Of a DNA stretch of 64,000 bases, positions 30,614 through 42,478 are shown in pieces. Under the pieces are notes generated by a model. It had not been told where the DNA came from. It searched no databases and saw nothing but the letters and a program-made list of their open reading frames with translations. Source of the DNA: Mesorhizobium sp. B2-4-3 (lineage in GTDB: Bacteria; Pseudomonadota; Alphaproteobacteria; Rhizobiales; Rhizobiaceae); the NCBI RefSeq assembly GCF_006442815.1, contig NZ_VFVL01000024.1:1-64000 (forward strand). The letters run 5' to 3'. The translations under genes were made by a program, and so were the position numbers. Within the stretch, counting starts at the first letter, position 1. The number at the start of each line of letters is the position of its first letter.

Positions 30614-31768
30614 ATGCGGACCGGCCTCACCTCTTCGGTGATATTGCATGCGGTGGCGCTGGCCTTCGGGCTGTTCACGCTGTCGTCGCCGCCGGCCATG
30701 CCTGCCAGCGACGTGGAGTCGGTGGCGGTCGACATCGTGCCGATGGAAGCCGTGGCACAGACGCTGCAGGGCGACAAGAAGGCGGTCATGCATGACAAGC
30801 CGGCGCCGCTGCCGACCAAGCGTCCCGATGTCGTGCCCGACGCCCAGAAGGTCGGCGAGAACACCGTCGATACCGACAAGCCGGTGACGGACGAAGCCAA
30901 GCCGAAGCCGGTCGAGAAGACAGCGGCGCCGCCGCCCGCGCCGACGCCGACCGAGAAGCCCGCGGTCGAGGACGTGCCGAAGCCGCAGGAGAAGCCGAAG
31001 CCGACCCCGGCGACCGAGATAGCCCCGACGCCGACGCCGAAGGAAGAAGTCAAGCCAGAGCCGGTCAAGCAGACGGAGCCGAAGCCGACGCCGGCCAAGG
31101 AACCGACGCCCGCGCCGCAGCAGGACAAGACCGCGGCCATCCAAAAGGAAGAGGTCAAGCCCGACGCCGTCGCAGAGGCGATCTCGCAGGATCAGCCGAC
31201 GGAAGAGGCAAAGCTTCCGGATTCGGCGCCGGCGCCGGAAGCGCGGCCGAAGCCGCAGCCGGCCCAGGCCGAGAGCGCCAAGGCGCCGGACCGCAAGGAT
31301 GCCGAAAAGCCGGTCAAGGAGGCTTCCTCGAAGCCGAAGTCAGACGAGAAGCAGTTCAACGCCGACGAGATAACGGCCCTGCTCGATAAGCAGAAGCCGT
31401 CCGGCGGCGGCGCCAAGCGCTCGACCCAGCAGGCTTCGCTCGGCGGCGAAAAGGACCAGGGCCAGAAGCTCTCCAAGTCGGAGCAGGGGGCGTTGGAGGA
31501 TCAACTCGGTGGTTGCTGGACCCTTCCGGTGGGCCTCGAAGGTTCCGAGAACTTCACCGTGGTCATCCGTTTCAACCTAAATGCCTCCGGCAAGCTGGAG
31601 GGCCGCCCGACCGTTGAGAAGTCCAGCGGCAATCCTCAGTTCGACGCCAGCGCGGTTCGCGCCGTGCAGAAATGCGATGTCGCCGGACTGCAGGTTCCCG
31701 CCGGGAAGCAAGACATATGGTCCGACGTTCGCGTCAACTTCGACCCGAGAGCGATGCTCGGTCTTTAG
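30614..31768 (+). CDS. tolA: Cell envelope protein TolA
   Basis: A 384-residue envelope-spanning protein. Residues 5-25 form the membrane anchor, residues about 60-270 are a Lys/Pro/Glu-rich extended rod (many KPxP and EKPKP units), and the C-terminal domain reads GGCWTLPVGLEGSENFTVVI then VEKSSGNPQFDASAVRAVQK. It transmits force from TolQR to Pal and TolB during division. The rod is proline-rich rather than helical Ala/Lys-rich as in E. coli, which is usual for rhizobia. It belongs to one unit with tolR and tolB. Confidence 0.93.
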   Translation: MRTGLTSSVILHAVALAFGLFTLSSPPAMPASDVESVAVDIVPMEAVAQTLQGDKKAVMHDKPAPLPTKRPDVVPDAQKVGENTVDTDKPVTDEAKPKPVEKTAAPPPAPTPTEKPAVEDVPKPQEKPKPTPATEIAPTPTPKEEVKPEPVKQTEPKPTPAKEPTPAPQQDKTAAIQKEEVKPDAVAEAISQDQPTEEAKLPDSAPAPEARPKPQPAQAESAKAPDRKDAEKPVKEASSKPKSDEKQFNADEITALLDKQKPSGGGAKRSTQQASLGGEKDQGQKLSKSEQGALEDQLGGCWTLPVGLEGSENFTVVIRFNLNASGKLEGRPTVEKSSGNPQFDASAVRAVQKCDVAGLQVPAGKQDIWSDVRVNFDPRAMLGL

Positions 31769-31807
31769 CCTGAGCGTCCGAGAAATCAGCAAGAGAAGCG
31801 AGAAGAC

Positions 31808-33121
31808 ATGCAATCCATCCTCAAGCCGCTCCTGATGGTCGCCGCGATGGCGATGGGCATAAATGCTGCCGTCACCTTGCCTGCCCGAGCAACCCTCGAG
31901 CTCAACGTCAATAAAGGCAATGTCGAGCCGATGCCGATCGCCATCCCTGACTTTCAGGGAGGGCTTGGACCGCAGATATCGGAGATCGTCACAGCCGACC
32001 TGAAGCGGTCAGGACTATTCGCGCCGATCGACAAGGCCGCCTTTGTCGAAAAGATCACGAATCCGGATGCCCAGCCCCGTTTCGACGACTGGAAGGTCAT
32101 CAATGCGCAGGCGCTGGTGACCGGCAGCGTGAGCAAGGAGGCGGATGGCCGCATTCGCGCCCAGTACCGGCTGTGGGATATTTTCGGCAATCAGCAGTTG
32201 GCCGGCGAGCAGTTTTTCGCCAACGACGCCAACCAACGCCGTGTCGCGCACATCATCGCCGATGCGATCTATGAGAAGATCACCGGCGAAAAGGGTTATT
32301 TCGATACGCGCGTCGTCTTCGTCGATGAATCCGGCGCCAAGAACGCCCGCAAGAAGCGGCTCGCCATCATGGACCAGGACGGCGCCAATGTGCGCTATCT
32401 GTCGGACGGCCGCGCGATCGTTCTGACGCCGCGCTTCTCGCCGAACCGGCAGGAAATCACCTATATGTCCTATGAAAGCGGGCAGCCGAAGGTCTATCTG
32501 CTGCAGATCGAGACCGGACAGCGCGAGCTGGTGGGCAACTTCCCCGGCATGACGTTCGCGCCGCGCTTTTCGCCCGACGGCCAGAAGGTGATCATGAGCC
32601 TGCTGCGCGATGACGGCAATTCCAACATCTTCGCCATGGATCTGAGGAGCCGTTCGACGACGCGGCTCACCGATTCGACCGCGATCGACACGTCTCCTTC
32701 CTATTCGCCGGATGGCTCGCAGATCGTCTTCACCTCCGACCGCGGCGGCGGCAGCGGCCGTTCGCAGATCTACGTCATGGGCGCGGACGGCTCCAATCCG
32801 CACCGCATCTCCTTCGGTGACGGCGTCTATTCGACGCCGGTCTGGTCGCCGCGCGGCGACCTCATCGCCTTCACCAAGCAGAGCGGCGGCGAATTCCAGA
32901 TCGGCGTTATGAAGACCGACGGCTCGGGCGAGCGCATCCTGTCCTCCGGCTTCCAGCAGGAGGGTCCGACCTGGGCGCCGAACGGCCGCGTCTTGATGTT
33001 CTTCCGCGACTCCGCCGGCGGCCCCAAGCTGGTCTCGGTCGATCTGACCGGCCGCAACGAGCAACAGATCCCGACCGCGAACTATGCTTCGGACCCGGCG
33101 TGGTCGCCTCTTCTCGAGTAG
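31808..33121 (+). CDS. tolB: Tol-Pal system translocation protein TolB
   Basis: A 437-residue periplasmic protein. A signal peptide ends near ARA at residue 28. An N-terminal alpha/beta domain (IPDFQGGLGPQISEIVTADL) is followed by a six-bladed propeller with blades such as PRFSPNRQEITYMSYESGQP, PRFSPDGQKVIMSLLRDDGN and PSYSPDGSQIVFTSDRGGGS. It binds Pal. It starts 39 bases after tolA. An array of 8-nt repeats begins immediately after its stop. Confidence 0.97.
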   Translation: MQSILKPLLMVAAMAMGINAAVTLPARATLELNVNKGNVEPMPIAIPDFQGGLGPQISEIVTADLKRSGLFAPIDKAAFVEKITNPDAQPRFDDWKVINAQALVTGSVSKEADGRIRAQYRLWDIFGNQQLAGEQFFANDANQRRVAHIIADAIYEKITGEKGYFDTRVVFVDESGAKNARKKRLAIMDQDGANVRYLSDGRAIVLTPRFSPNRQEITYMSYESGQPKVYLLQIETGQRELVGNFPGMTFAPRFSPDGQKVIMSLLRDDGNSNIFAMDLRSRSTTRLTDSTAIDTSPSYSPDGSQIVFTSDRGGGSGRSQIYVMGADGSNPHRISFGDGVYSTPVWSPRGDLIAFTKQSGGEFQIGVMKTDGSGERILSSGFQQEGPTWAPNGRVLMFFRDSAGGPKLVSVDLTGRNEQQIPTANYASDPAWSPLLE

Positions 33122-33122
33122 G

Positions 33123-33186
33123 GGAACTGAGGAATTGGGGAACTGGGGAACTGGGGAATTGAAGAACTGAAGAAATGGAGAGGCAG
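33123..33186. repeat. Tandem array of an 8-nt repeat (left flank)
   Basis: Seven clear units of period 8, consensus RGAAYTGR (for example GGAACTGG, GGAATTGA, AGAACTGA), run from 33123 to 33178, with a degenerate eighth unit. The array starts right after the tolB stop and runs into the start of the decayed gene that follows. The same octamer in inverted orientation is at 33486-33517. Confidence 0.9.
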
Positions 33187-33476
33187 GGGCGCTACGTTGG
33201 ACGTGCAAGGGAGCTGGAGGTCTACAAGCGGGCCTACGTGGTTTCTCGCAAGGCCATCTGCGCCAATTTGGCAGAGGGCTTTGCCAAGCAGCCTCATTCC
33301 AAGGCCGAATTCGCTCGCTTCATTTCAATGGCTATGGGGTCGTGTAGCGAAGTCGAGAATGGATCTCCTTCGCCTTCGACCTCGGATACATTTCGAAGGC
33401 ACAGCTAGACGAGTGGCTGCGATCCTATAACCAGATCTACGGAATGCTGGTGAATCTCAGAGGGTCGCTGAAGTGA
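33175..33476 (+). pseudogene. Decayed four-helix-bundle (23S rRNA IVP-type) gene
   Basis: Two frames together give a protein of the four-helix-bundle/23S-rRNA intervening-sequence family. The first frame (from ATG 33175) reads ELEVYKRAYVVS, then KAICANLAEGFAKQPHSKAE and FARFISMAMGSCSEVE. A one-base loss near 33356-33363 shifts the frame; the next reads WISFAFDLGYISKAQLDEWL up to a TGA at 33474. The usual 20-25 residues between the first helix and ANLAEG are also missing. It is therefore an internal deletion plus frameshift. It is bracketed by inverted octamer arrays. Confidence 0.8.
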
Positions 33477-33485
33477 CCTGTTTCT

Positions 33486-33517
33486 CCAGTTCTTCAATTC
33501 TCCAGTTCCCCAATTCC
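33486..33517. repeat. Tandem array of an 8-nt repeat (right flank, inverted)
   Basis: Four units of period 8 (CCAGTTCT, TCAATTCT, CCAGTTCC, CCAATTCC), which are reverse complements of the RGAAYTGR units left of the decayed gene. A T-run follows at 33519-33526. With the left array they form long, imperfect inverted ends. Confidence 0.88.
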
Positions 33518-33709
33518 CTCTTTTTTCATGTTTTGGCCGCATTTCCGCCTAGGGTCCGCGCGCAATGTCGCCCGTTGGAAAGCTTGGGGCCAAGCAGTCG
33601 CGGACGGCGGCTCGAAACCAAACATTAACCGTGTTTCTTGAATGCCGGTTAACCCAAACGTGGTTACTGGGTGATCAACGAAATCACTCGAATGCGAAGG
33701 AGAGGCGGC

Positions 33710-34216
33710 ATGGGCCGTATCGCAGCACTTACCCGAAACCCGGCCATGATCGCGCTGGTGATGGCGCTCGCCATTACCGGTTGCGCCTCGAAGAAGACCC
33801 CGAACAGCGCGGCCGATCTGGGCCTCAACGGTGCCGGTGCCGCTACGCCGGGTTCGGCGCAGGACTTCACCGTCAACATCGGCGACCGCATCTTCTTCGA
33901 TACCGATTCCGCGTCGATCCGCGCCGATGCGCAGACCACGCTGGCCCGCCAGGCGCAGTGGCTCAACCAGTATCGCCAGTACGCGATCGTCATCGAAGGC
34001 CATGCCGACGAGCGCGGCACGCGTGAGTACAATCTGGCGCTGGGCGCCCGCCGCGCCGCAGCCACGCGCGACTTCCTGGTCTCCAAGGGCGTTTCCGCCG
34101 GCCGCCTGAAGACGATCTCCTACGGCAAGGAGCGTCCGGTCGCGGTCTGCGACGACATCTCCTGCTGGTCGCAGAACCGCCGCGCCGTCACCACGCTTTC
34201 CGGCGCCGGCTCCTGA
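33710..34216 (+). CDS. pal: Peptidoglycan-associated lipoprotein Pal
   Basis: A 168-residue outer-membrane lipoprotein. The lipobox LAITGC ends the signal segment, and the OmpA-like domain shows DRIFFDTDSASIRADAQTTL, VIEGHADERGTREYNLALG and SYGKERPVAVCDD. It ties the outer membrane to peptidoglycan and binds TolB and TolA. AAGGAG lies seven bases before ATG 33710; the frame extends to 33671 without a better site. It is separated from tolB by the decayed gene, so a new promoter is likely, and is followed by a terminator. Confidence 0.95.
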   Translation: MGRIAALTRNPAMIALVMALAITGCASKKTPNSAADLGLNGAGAATPGSAQDFTVNIGDRIFFDTDSASIRADAQTTLARQAQWLNQYRQYAIVIEGHADERGTREYNLALGARRAAATRDFLVSKGVSAGRLKTISYGKERPVAVCDDISCWSQNRRAVTTLSGAGS

Positions 34217-34276
34217 TCGATTTTTCGCCAAGGGCGCCAGGCGTCCCAGGCGACAAAAATACAACATCCCAAAATG

Positions 34277-34304
34277 AAAGGCGGCCTCAGGGCCGCCTTT
34301 TTCA
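34277..34304 (+). terminator. Rho-independent terminator after pal
   Basis: A 10-bp stem (AAAGGCGGCC at 34277-34286 with GGCCGCCTTT at 34291-34300) ends in a TTTTT run. Confidence 0.9.
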
Positions 34305-34426
34305 TTTGCAACGGATTGAAACAAAATTTGGCCGAAGTCTCGCGTCCTGCTATGAGCGCGAGGGCGCTTCCTCCCACTGTTTGAGTTGGAAAGGCGCATC
34401 AGGCCAACACCCACGCGAGAGACAGA

Positions 34427-35593
34427 ATGCATTTCAGAACGGTCCTGAGCGGCACGCTTGCGTTGCTGCTCGTATCAAGCCTCCCAAGCCTTGCCGCCTC
34501 GGCCGACAGTGCCGGGCGGGCCTCCGACAGCGGGTTCACCTTCCATCTGCCGACGCTCGGCATCTTCGGCGACAAGAAGAAGCCGGAACAGGCGCAGGTC
34601 GCGCAACAGGATGGCGGCGCCGGCGTGACTGGTCTGGAAGACCAGCTGCGCCAGCTGAACGGCAAGATCGAGGAGATGAATTTCCAGATCCTGCAGATGC
34701 AGGAGCAGATCCGCAAGCAGCAGGAAGACAATGAGTTCCGCTTCCAGCAACTGGAGGGCGGTCCGCAAGGCGGCGCCAAGCCGGCCGGGCAGAAGAAATC
34801 GGAAGCCGCGCCCCAGGGCGGGGACAGCAACGACGCCAACACCAATCTCGGCGATGCCGGCACCGGTCAATCCGGCACCGGCGACGCCGGAACCGACAAC
34901 AGCGTCGCCCAGGCTCCGGCGACGCAGGCGCCGATCGACACCGGCGCGCAAAACGGCGGCAAAAGTGTTGGCGACGTCATCGTGGAATCGCAGACCGGCG
35001 ATCCCGGCAAGCTGATCACCGGCGCGCCGCCGAAGAATTTCGGCACCATCACCGTCGACAAGAACGGCAACGTGGTCAATGCCGAGACCGGCCCGCAGGC
35101 CAGCGCGCCGGTGGAAGCTCCCGCGGCCACGGCAAGCGCTCCTTCCGCCGAAACGCCGGCCAAGAAGAGCAAGTCCGGCGGCACCGAAATGGCGGCCCTG
35201 CCGTCGACCAACGATCCCGACGAGCTCTATCGCAATTCCTATCAGTTCATCCTGTCGGGCGACTATCCGACCGCCGAGCAGGGTTTTCGCGATCATATTT
35301 CGCGCTTCCCCAAGGACGCCAAGGCGGCGGACGCGCATTACTGGCTGGGCGAGTCGCTGCTCGGGCAGCAGAAATACCGTGACGCGGCCGAAGTCTTCCT
35401 CGCCGCCAGCAAGGATTATCCGAAGGCCAAGAAGGCGCCCGACATGCTGCTGAAGCTCGGCGTTTCGCTGGTCGGCCTGAAGCAGAACGATGTGGCCTGC
35501 GCCACCTTCAGTGAAATCGGCAAGCGCTATCCCGATGTTTCCGGCGCTCTCAAGGAACGCATCAAGCAGGAAAAGGCCCTGGCGTCGTGCTGA
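34427..35593 (+). CDS. cpoB: Tol-Pal system protein CpoB/YbgF
   Basis: A 388-residue periplasmic protein. A signal peptide ends near residue 26, a coiled coil follows (EDQLRQLNGKIEEMNFQILQ and MQEQIRKQQEDNEFRFQQLE), then a long Ala/Gly/Thr linker and C-terminal TPR repeats such as DELYRNSYQFILSGDYPTAE and AHYWLGESLLGQQKYRDAAE. It links Tol-Pal to cell-wall synthesis at division. Its stop overlaps the tilS start. It has its own start region after the pal terminator. Confidence 0.93.
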   Translation: MHFRTVLSGTLALLLVSSLPSLAASADSAGRASDSGFTFHLPTLGIFGDKKKPEQAQVAQQDGGAGVTGLEDQLRQLNGKIEEMNFQILQMQEQIRKQQEDNEFRFQQLEGGPQGGAKPAGQKKSEAAPQGGDSNDANTNLGDAGTGQSGTGDAGTDNSVAQAPATQAPIDTGAQNGGKSVGDVIVESQTGDPGKLITGAPPKNFGTITVDKNGNVVNAETGPQASAPVEAPAATASAPSAETPAKKSKSGGTEMAALPSTNDPDELYRNSYQFILSGDYPTAEQGFRDHISRFPKDAKAADAHYWLGESLLGQQKYRDAAEVFLAASKDYPKAKKAPDMLLKLGVSLVGLKQNDVACATFSEIGKRYPDVSGALKERIKQEKALASC

Positions 35594-36960
35594 CGCCCGA
35601 TACCAAACTTGACCTTTCGGACTGCCTTTTCTCTGACCTAGACCTTTCGACCGGCGCCGTTGCGGCCGTGTCCGGCGGCAGCGACTCGACCGCCCTTCTC
35701 CTTCTCCTCAAAGACCACCTCAACCGGACCGCATCGGCCGCCAGGCTGCTCGCGGTGACCATCGATCATGGCCTGCGGCCGGACTCGGCCACCGAGGCGC
35801 GGCTCGTTCAACGCTTCTGCGCCGAGCGCGGCATCGCGCATCGCATTCTTGCCTGGCGCGGCGACAAGCCCGCGACCGGTCTGCCGGCCGCCGCGCGCGA
35901 GGCACGCTACAGGCTGCTTGCCGAAGCGGCCGGCGCCGAAGGCATCAAGCTGATCGTGACCGGCCATACCGCCGACGACCAGGCCGAGACGGTGCTGATG
36001 CGGCAGGCCCGCGACGAGGAAGGCCGGGGCCTCGCCGGCATGGCGCCCGCCACGCTGCACGACTGGCGGACATGGATCGTCCGGCCGCTGCTCGGCACCA
36101 GGCGCGCGGTGTTGCGCGCCATGCTGCGGGCTCGCGACATCGGCTGGATCGAGGACCCTACCAATGTCGATATCCGGTTCGAGCGGCCGCGCGTGCGGGC
36201 AAAGCTCGGGCAGGGTGATGGCGAACGGCGGATCGCGGAAGCGTTGACGCGGTCGCAGCGGGCGGCTCTCGAGCGCCACGACATCGGCCGCCGCGCCGCC
36301 GTGCTCATCGACGCGTTTGCCGACAGGCCGGTTCCGGGTCTCATCCGCCTCGACCGCGAGCTTACCGAGCATGAGGATGGCCAAGCCGCCATCTATGCGC
36401 TGCGCATCCTGTTGGCCACTGTCGGCGGCATGTCGTTCCTCGCCGACGAGGCGCGCTGCGCCGCGCTGCTTTCCCGCCTGCGGTCGGCTCCGCTTTGCGC
36501 CACATTGTCGCGGACGGTGGTCGACGCGCGCCGAACCGGCATTTTCCTGCGCCGCGAGAACCGCAACCTGCCCGCCGCCCTGCCGCCGTCGGATAACCAG
36601 CTTTGGGACAACCGGCGACGCATCACTTTGAAAGACGGGCCGGGCGGCATGGTGATCGCGCCGCTTGGGTCCGCCGCTCCCAGGAAAGCGCCTTTGAGCG
36701 AGGATGTTCCGCAAAGCCTCTCACGCGCGGCGCTGGCTGCGGAGCCCGCGCTGTGGTCCGGAGACGAACGTCTTGATTTCACGGGCGGCGATGCCGGGCC
36801 GCGGGCGGTCTCGATGGTTCCGGTGGTAGCCCCTTTCGCCCGCTTCCTGCCGTCCTTCGATCTCGCGCCCGCCGCCGCCGTCGCGGCCCTTGTCGGCGCG
36901 CCGCCGCCGGCGCCGCCATTCCACGGCCATGATGGCGGCCGAGGGTGGGCGAAAGCTTAA
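35587..36960 (+). CDS. tilS: tRNA(Ile)-lysidine synthetase TilS
   Basis: A 457-residue N-type ATP-pyrophosphatase that converts the C34 of tRNA-Ile2 to lysidine. Signature motif VSGGSDSTALLLLL is at residues 29-42, with VTIDHGLRPDSATEARLVQR, VTGHTADDQAETVLMR and WIEDPTNVDIRFERPRVR downstream. The GTG start overlaps the cpoB stop by 7 bases. ftsH follows after 105 bases. This tilS-ftsH order is usual in the group. Confidence 0.94.
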   Translation: MLTPDTKLDLSDCLFSDLDLSTGAVAAVSGGSDSTALLLLLKDHLNRTASAARLLAVTIDHGLRPDSATEARLVQRFCAERGIAHRILAWRGDKPATGLPAAAREARYRLLAEAAGAEGIKLIVTGHTADDQAETVLMRQARDEEGRGLAGMAPATLHDWRTWIVRPLLGTRRAVLRAMLRARDIGWIEDPTNVDIRFERPRVRAKLGQGDGERRIAEALTRSQRAALERHDIGRRAAVLIDAFADRPVPGLIRLDRELTEHEDGQAAIYALRILLATVGGMSFLADEARCAALLSRLRSAPLCATLSRTVVDARRTGIFLRRENRNLPAALPPSDNQLWDNRRRITLKDGPGGMVIAPLGSAAPRKAPLSEDVPQSLSRAALAAEPALWSGDERLDFTGGDAGPRAVSMVPVVAPFARFLPSFDLAPAAAVAALVGAPPPAPPFHGHDGGRGWAKA

Positions 36961-37065
36961 CCGATACGTGCTGTTCTGCTTGGCAAGGGGAGGCGCTCTC
37001 CCTATGTTAGGCCCAAGCTTCTCCACCATCGCGGGTCCGTACGCGGGACCCCAACAGGACAATAG

Positions 37066-39000
<1,935 letters not shown>

Positions 39001-39021
39001 GCTTCACGCCAGATTTGATTG

Positions 39022-39053
39022 AAAAACGCCGCGGATCAAACCGCGGCGTTTTT
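39022..39053 (+). terminator. Rho-independent terminator after ftsH
   Basis: AAAAACGCCGCGG (39022-39034) pairs with CCGCGGCGTTTTT (39041-39053) around ATCAAA; T-run included. It is symmetric and could work both ways. Confidence 0.92.
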
Positions 39054-39094
39054 GCTTTAGGGGCTGGTGATTTGCGAAGGCTGGCGTGACGGCC

Positions 39095-39330
39095 AATCTC
39101 CCCCCTTGTGGGGGAGATGCCCGGCAGGGCAGAGGGGGGCGCTGTCCCGCCGGTATGTCGAGTCTTGGGGTTCTTCGTCCGTGCTGAAAGCGGGGAGAGG
39201 GGCCTCGAAGCGGTCGGAGAGTTGCCGTCTCAGCCTCTGCTTCATAGCCGGGGGCATAAAGAAGTCAGCATCGCGTTCCTTCGCGCCCCCCTCTGTCCTG
39301 CCGGACATCTCCCCCACGAGGGGGGAGATT
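39095..39330. repeat. Composite inverted repeat with C/G-run hairpins
   Basis: Two C/G-rich hairpin modules face each other. The left (39095-39142) starts AATCTCCCCCC, the right (39283-39330) ends GGGGGGAGATT, with about 140 bases of unrelated sequence between. A similar pair in the opposite arrangement is at 57158-57314. No gene is convincing in this part. Confidence 0.82.
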
Positions 39331-39389
39331 AGCAGCGTCGCCGGTAGCGCTTCCTTACAGCGCGGATATGACTTCGAACCCAAACAAAA

Positions 39390-39421
39390 AAGGCCCGCGC
39401 ATCTTGCGATGCGCGGGCCTT
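39390..39421 (-). terminator. Terminator for the minus-strand repeat protein gene
   Basis: A perfect 14-bp stem (39390-39403 with 39408-39421, TTGC loop). Read on the minus strand it runs into TTTTTTTGTTTG, so it ends the gene at 39550-40422, whose stop lies about 130 bases upstream. Confidence 0.88.
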
Positions 39422-39441
39422 CGTCTGGAGATCAGAGCTAA

Positions 39442-39488
39442 TGCATGTCGCCCAGAAGTGTGCAGCGGTTCTGGGACAACGACATGCA
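39442..39488. repeat. Dispersed palindromic repeat, copy 2
   Basis: Arms TGCATGTCG (39442-39450) and CGACATGCA (39480-39488) around a GTGTGCAGCGG-type core, matching the copy at 28440-28489. It lies between the minus-strand gene and its terminator. Confidence 0.8.
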
Positions 39489-39549
39489 GCAAAACAAAGA
39501 CTTAAGGCGCGTCGCCTGAATCCGGTGCAGCGCGACGCGCTTTAAGCGA

Positions 39550-40422
39550 TCAGCTCTTCAACTTGGCATTGCACAGGCTGTAGAAGCCGCCGCCCTTCTG
39601 GATCCACTTCAGGCCGTTCAGCGTGTTGGCATCCTTGTTGGCGTAGTACTGCTCGAGGCAGGTGTGCATGCGGCCCTTGGCCGGGGTCTCGGTGGCGAAT
39701 TTCGACGAAATCGCCTTCGGGAAGCTGACGCCCTTCGGCGCGGCGACAGACGGCTTCGCCGGCTCGTTGGTGTAGGTCGCTTCCGTCGGAGCCGGCACGG
39801 TGTCGTCATCGTCGGCGCTGGCGCCGCACTCGGCCTTGCGGAAGTCGTTCCACTTCATGCCCTTCAGCGTGTTCGCCGTTTTCGCAGCCTGGTACTTGGT
39901 GCTGCATTCGGCCATGCTCAGGCCCTTGCCGCCGTCGGCAGCCGCGGTCGAGGTCTTGGCCGTCGTGGCGGGTTTGGTGGCGGTGGCCGGGGCGGCAGCC
40001 GCGGCGGTTGCGCCAGGACCGCACTCGGCCTTGCGGAAGTCGTTCCACTTCATGCCGTTGAGCGTGCCGGCGGATTTCGCAGCCTGGTACTTGGTGCTGC
40101 ACTCCTTGGAACTCAGGCCCTTGGCCGTATCGTCGGTAGCGGCGGCGGTCTTTGCCTTCTTGGCGGGCTTGGTGTCGGCGGCCTTCGTATCGGTCGCCGC
40201 CTTGGTGTCGGTCGCGGCCTTGGTGTCGGTCGCGGCAGAAGCGTCGCTGCCGCACTGCGCCTTGCGGTACTGGTTCCAGGTCTGGCCGGCGAGCGTTCCT
40301 GCATCCTTGGCCGCGTTATACTTGGTGCTGCACTCGGCCATGGTCAGCGCGTTGGCCGGCGCCGCCAGGAACAAGGTTGCGACGGCGATACCCGTCAAAG
40401 CTGCAAGTCTATGAATAAGCAT
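39550..40422 (-). CDS. Secreted protein with four two-cysteine repeats
   Basis: A 290-residue protein with a signal peptide (about residues 1-25). It holds three near-identical 30-residue repeats (28-58, 106-135, 170-200) of the type ECSTKYQAAK and MKWNDFRKAECG, each with a cysteine at both ends (Cys31/57, 108/134, 173/199), and a fourth, divergent repeat (252-284, Cys255/284). Linkers are Ala/Thr/Lys-rich, one a run of TDTKAA units. Each repeat probably closes one disulfide in the periplasm. No named family was recognised; function unknown. Confidence 0.82.
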   Translation of the reverse strand: MLIHRLAALTGIAVATLFLAAPANALTMAECSTKYNAAKDAGTLAGQTWNQYRKAQCGSDASAATDTKAATDTKAATDTKAADTKPAKKAKTAAATDDTAKGLSSKECSTKYQAAKSAGTLNGMKWNDFRKAECGPGATAAAAAPATATKPATTAKTSTAAADGGKGLSMAECSTKYQAAKTANTLKGMKWNDFRKAECGASADDDDTVPAPTEATYTNEPAKPSVAAPKGVSFPKAISSKFATETPAKGRMHTCLEQYYANKDANTLNGLKWIQKGGGFYSLCNAKLKS

Positions 40423-40790
40423 GGCGTTTTCTCCCTTGCTGCCGCCAATAAGTGTCCCTATGCCAAATCAATAGCTCTCAATGTCCGGTTGCGCCAGATG
40501 CTTCCGGCATGGGCGCCGTCACAAAGTGTGTTGCTCCCGATAAGGTGATGAATTGCTTGCCGGTTGGCCGCCAGTCAAGCTTTGCCGGTTGATAGGGCGC
40601 CGAAGAGCCTCGCATGGGCAGGTGTAGCGCCGCCAAGTCAAAGGTGGTGATAGGCTGCCGAATCACTTGCACCGCCCGCGACAATGTTTTTCTAAGGATT
40701 GGTAATATATAATCACGAAATTTGATGATCGGATGCGGCCCAATTGTGGCAATACGGGTGGCTGAAAAACCGACGGGGACTGTAAGGCAC
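40423..40790. other. Divergent intergenic stretch, 368 bases
   Basis: The gap between the repeat-protein gene and glmM must carry both promoters. An AT-rich segment near 40685-40725 is the best promoter candidate for glmM. No gene, hairpin or repeat stood out. Confidence 0.5.
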
Positions 40791-42143
<1,353 letters not shown>

Positions 42144-42149
42144 GGGTGT

Positions 42150-42279
42150 GCTGATATTCAGGTGAGGCCGACCTGCAAATGGCGGCTTTCTGCCCTTCCG
42201 GTGCTCACGTACTTTGTGTACGCTCCGCTCCGGTTCTCGAAAGCCACCATTTTCGGCTCGGCCTGACCTGAATCTCAAC
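42150..42279. repeat. Inverted-repeat element, copy 2, just after glmM
   Basis: Left end 42150-42170 and right end 42259-42279 are inverted repeats, and the interior matches the element at 29017-29148 closely, including GGTGCTCACGTACTT. It lies between the glmM stop and its terminator and could fold in the message. Confidence 0.88.
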
Positions 42280-42299
42280 TCGCCCTGATGCCGCAAGCC

Positions 42300-42324
42300 A
42301 GCCCGCCAACCCGGCGGGCTTTTC
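42300..42324 (+). terminator. Terminator after glmM
   Basis: AGCCCGCC (42300-42307) pairs with GGCGGGCT (42313-42320), followed by TTTC. Short but well placed. Confidence 0.75.
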
Positions 42325-42478
42325 ATGCGCGCGTAGCAACGGCCTACCATTAAAAATTGTATAGATTCGTGGTTAATTGGTACGGTTAAACGGCTTTTAA
42401 CCTTTGCAATTCATTATCCATACCCGAGGTCAATAATCTTCGGGCGATGTCGTCCCGAGGCTTCTCAGGGGTGACAGA

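Noticed and set aside
33123..33186. CRISPR-like array
   Set aside because: Units are 8 bases in direct tandem without spacers, and no cas gene is present.
39061..39549. Small coding frames in the repeat region after ftsH
   Set aside because: They lie in the C/G-run repeats, lack ribosome sites and resemble no protein.
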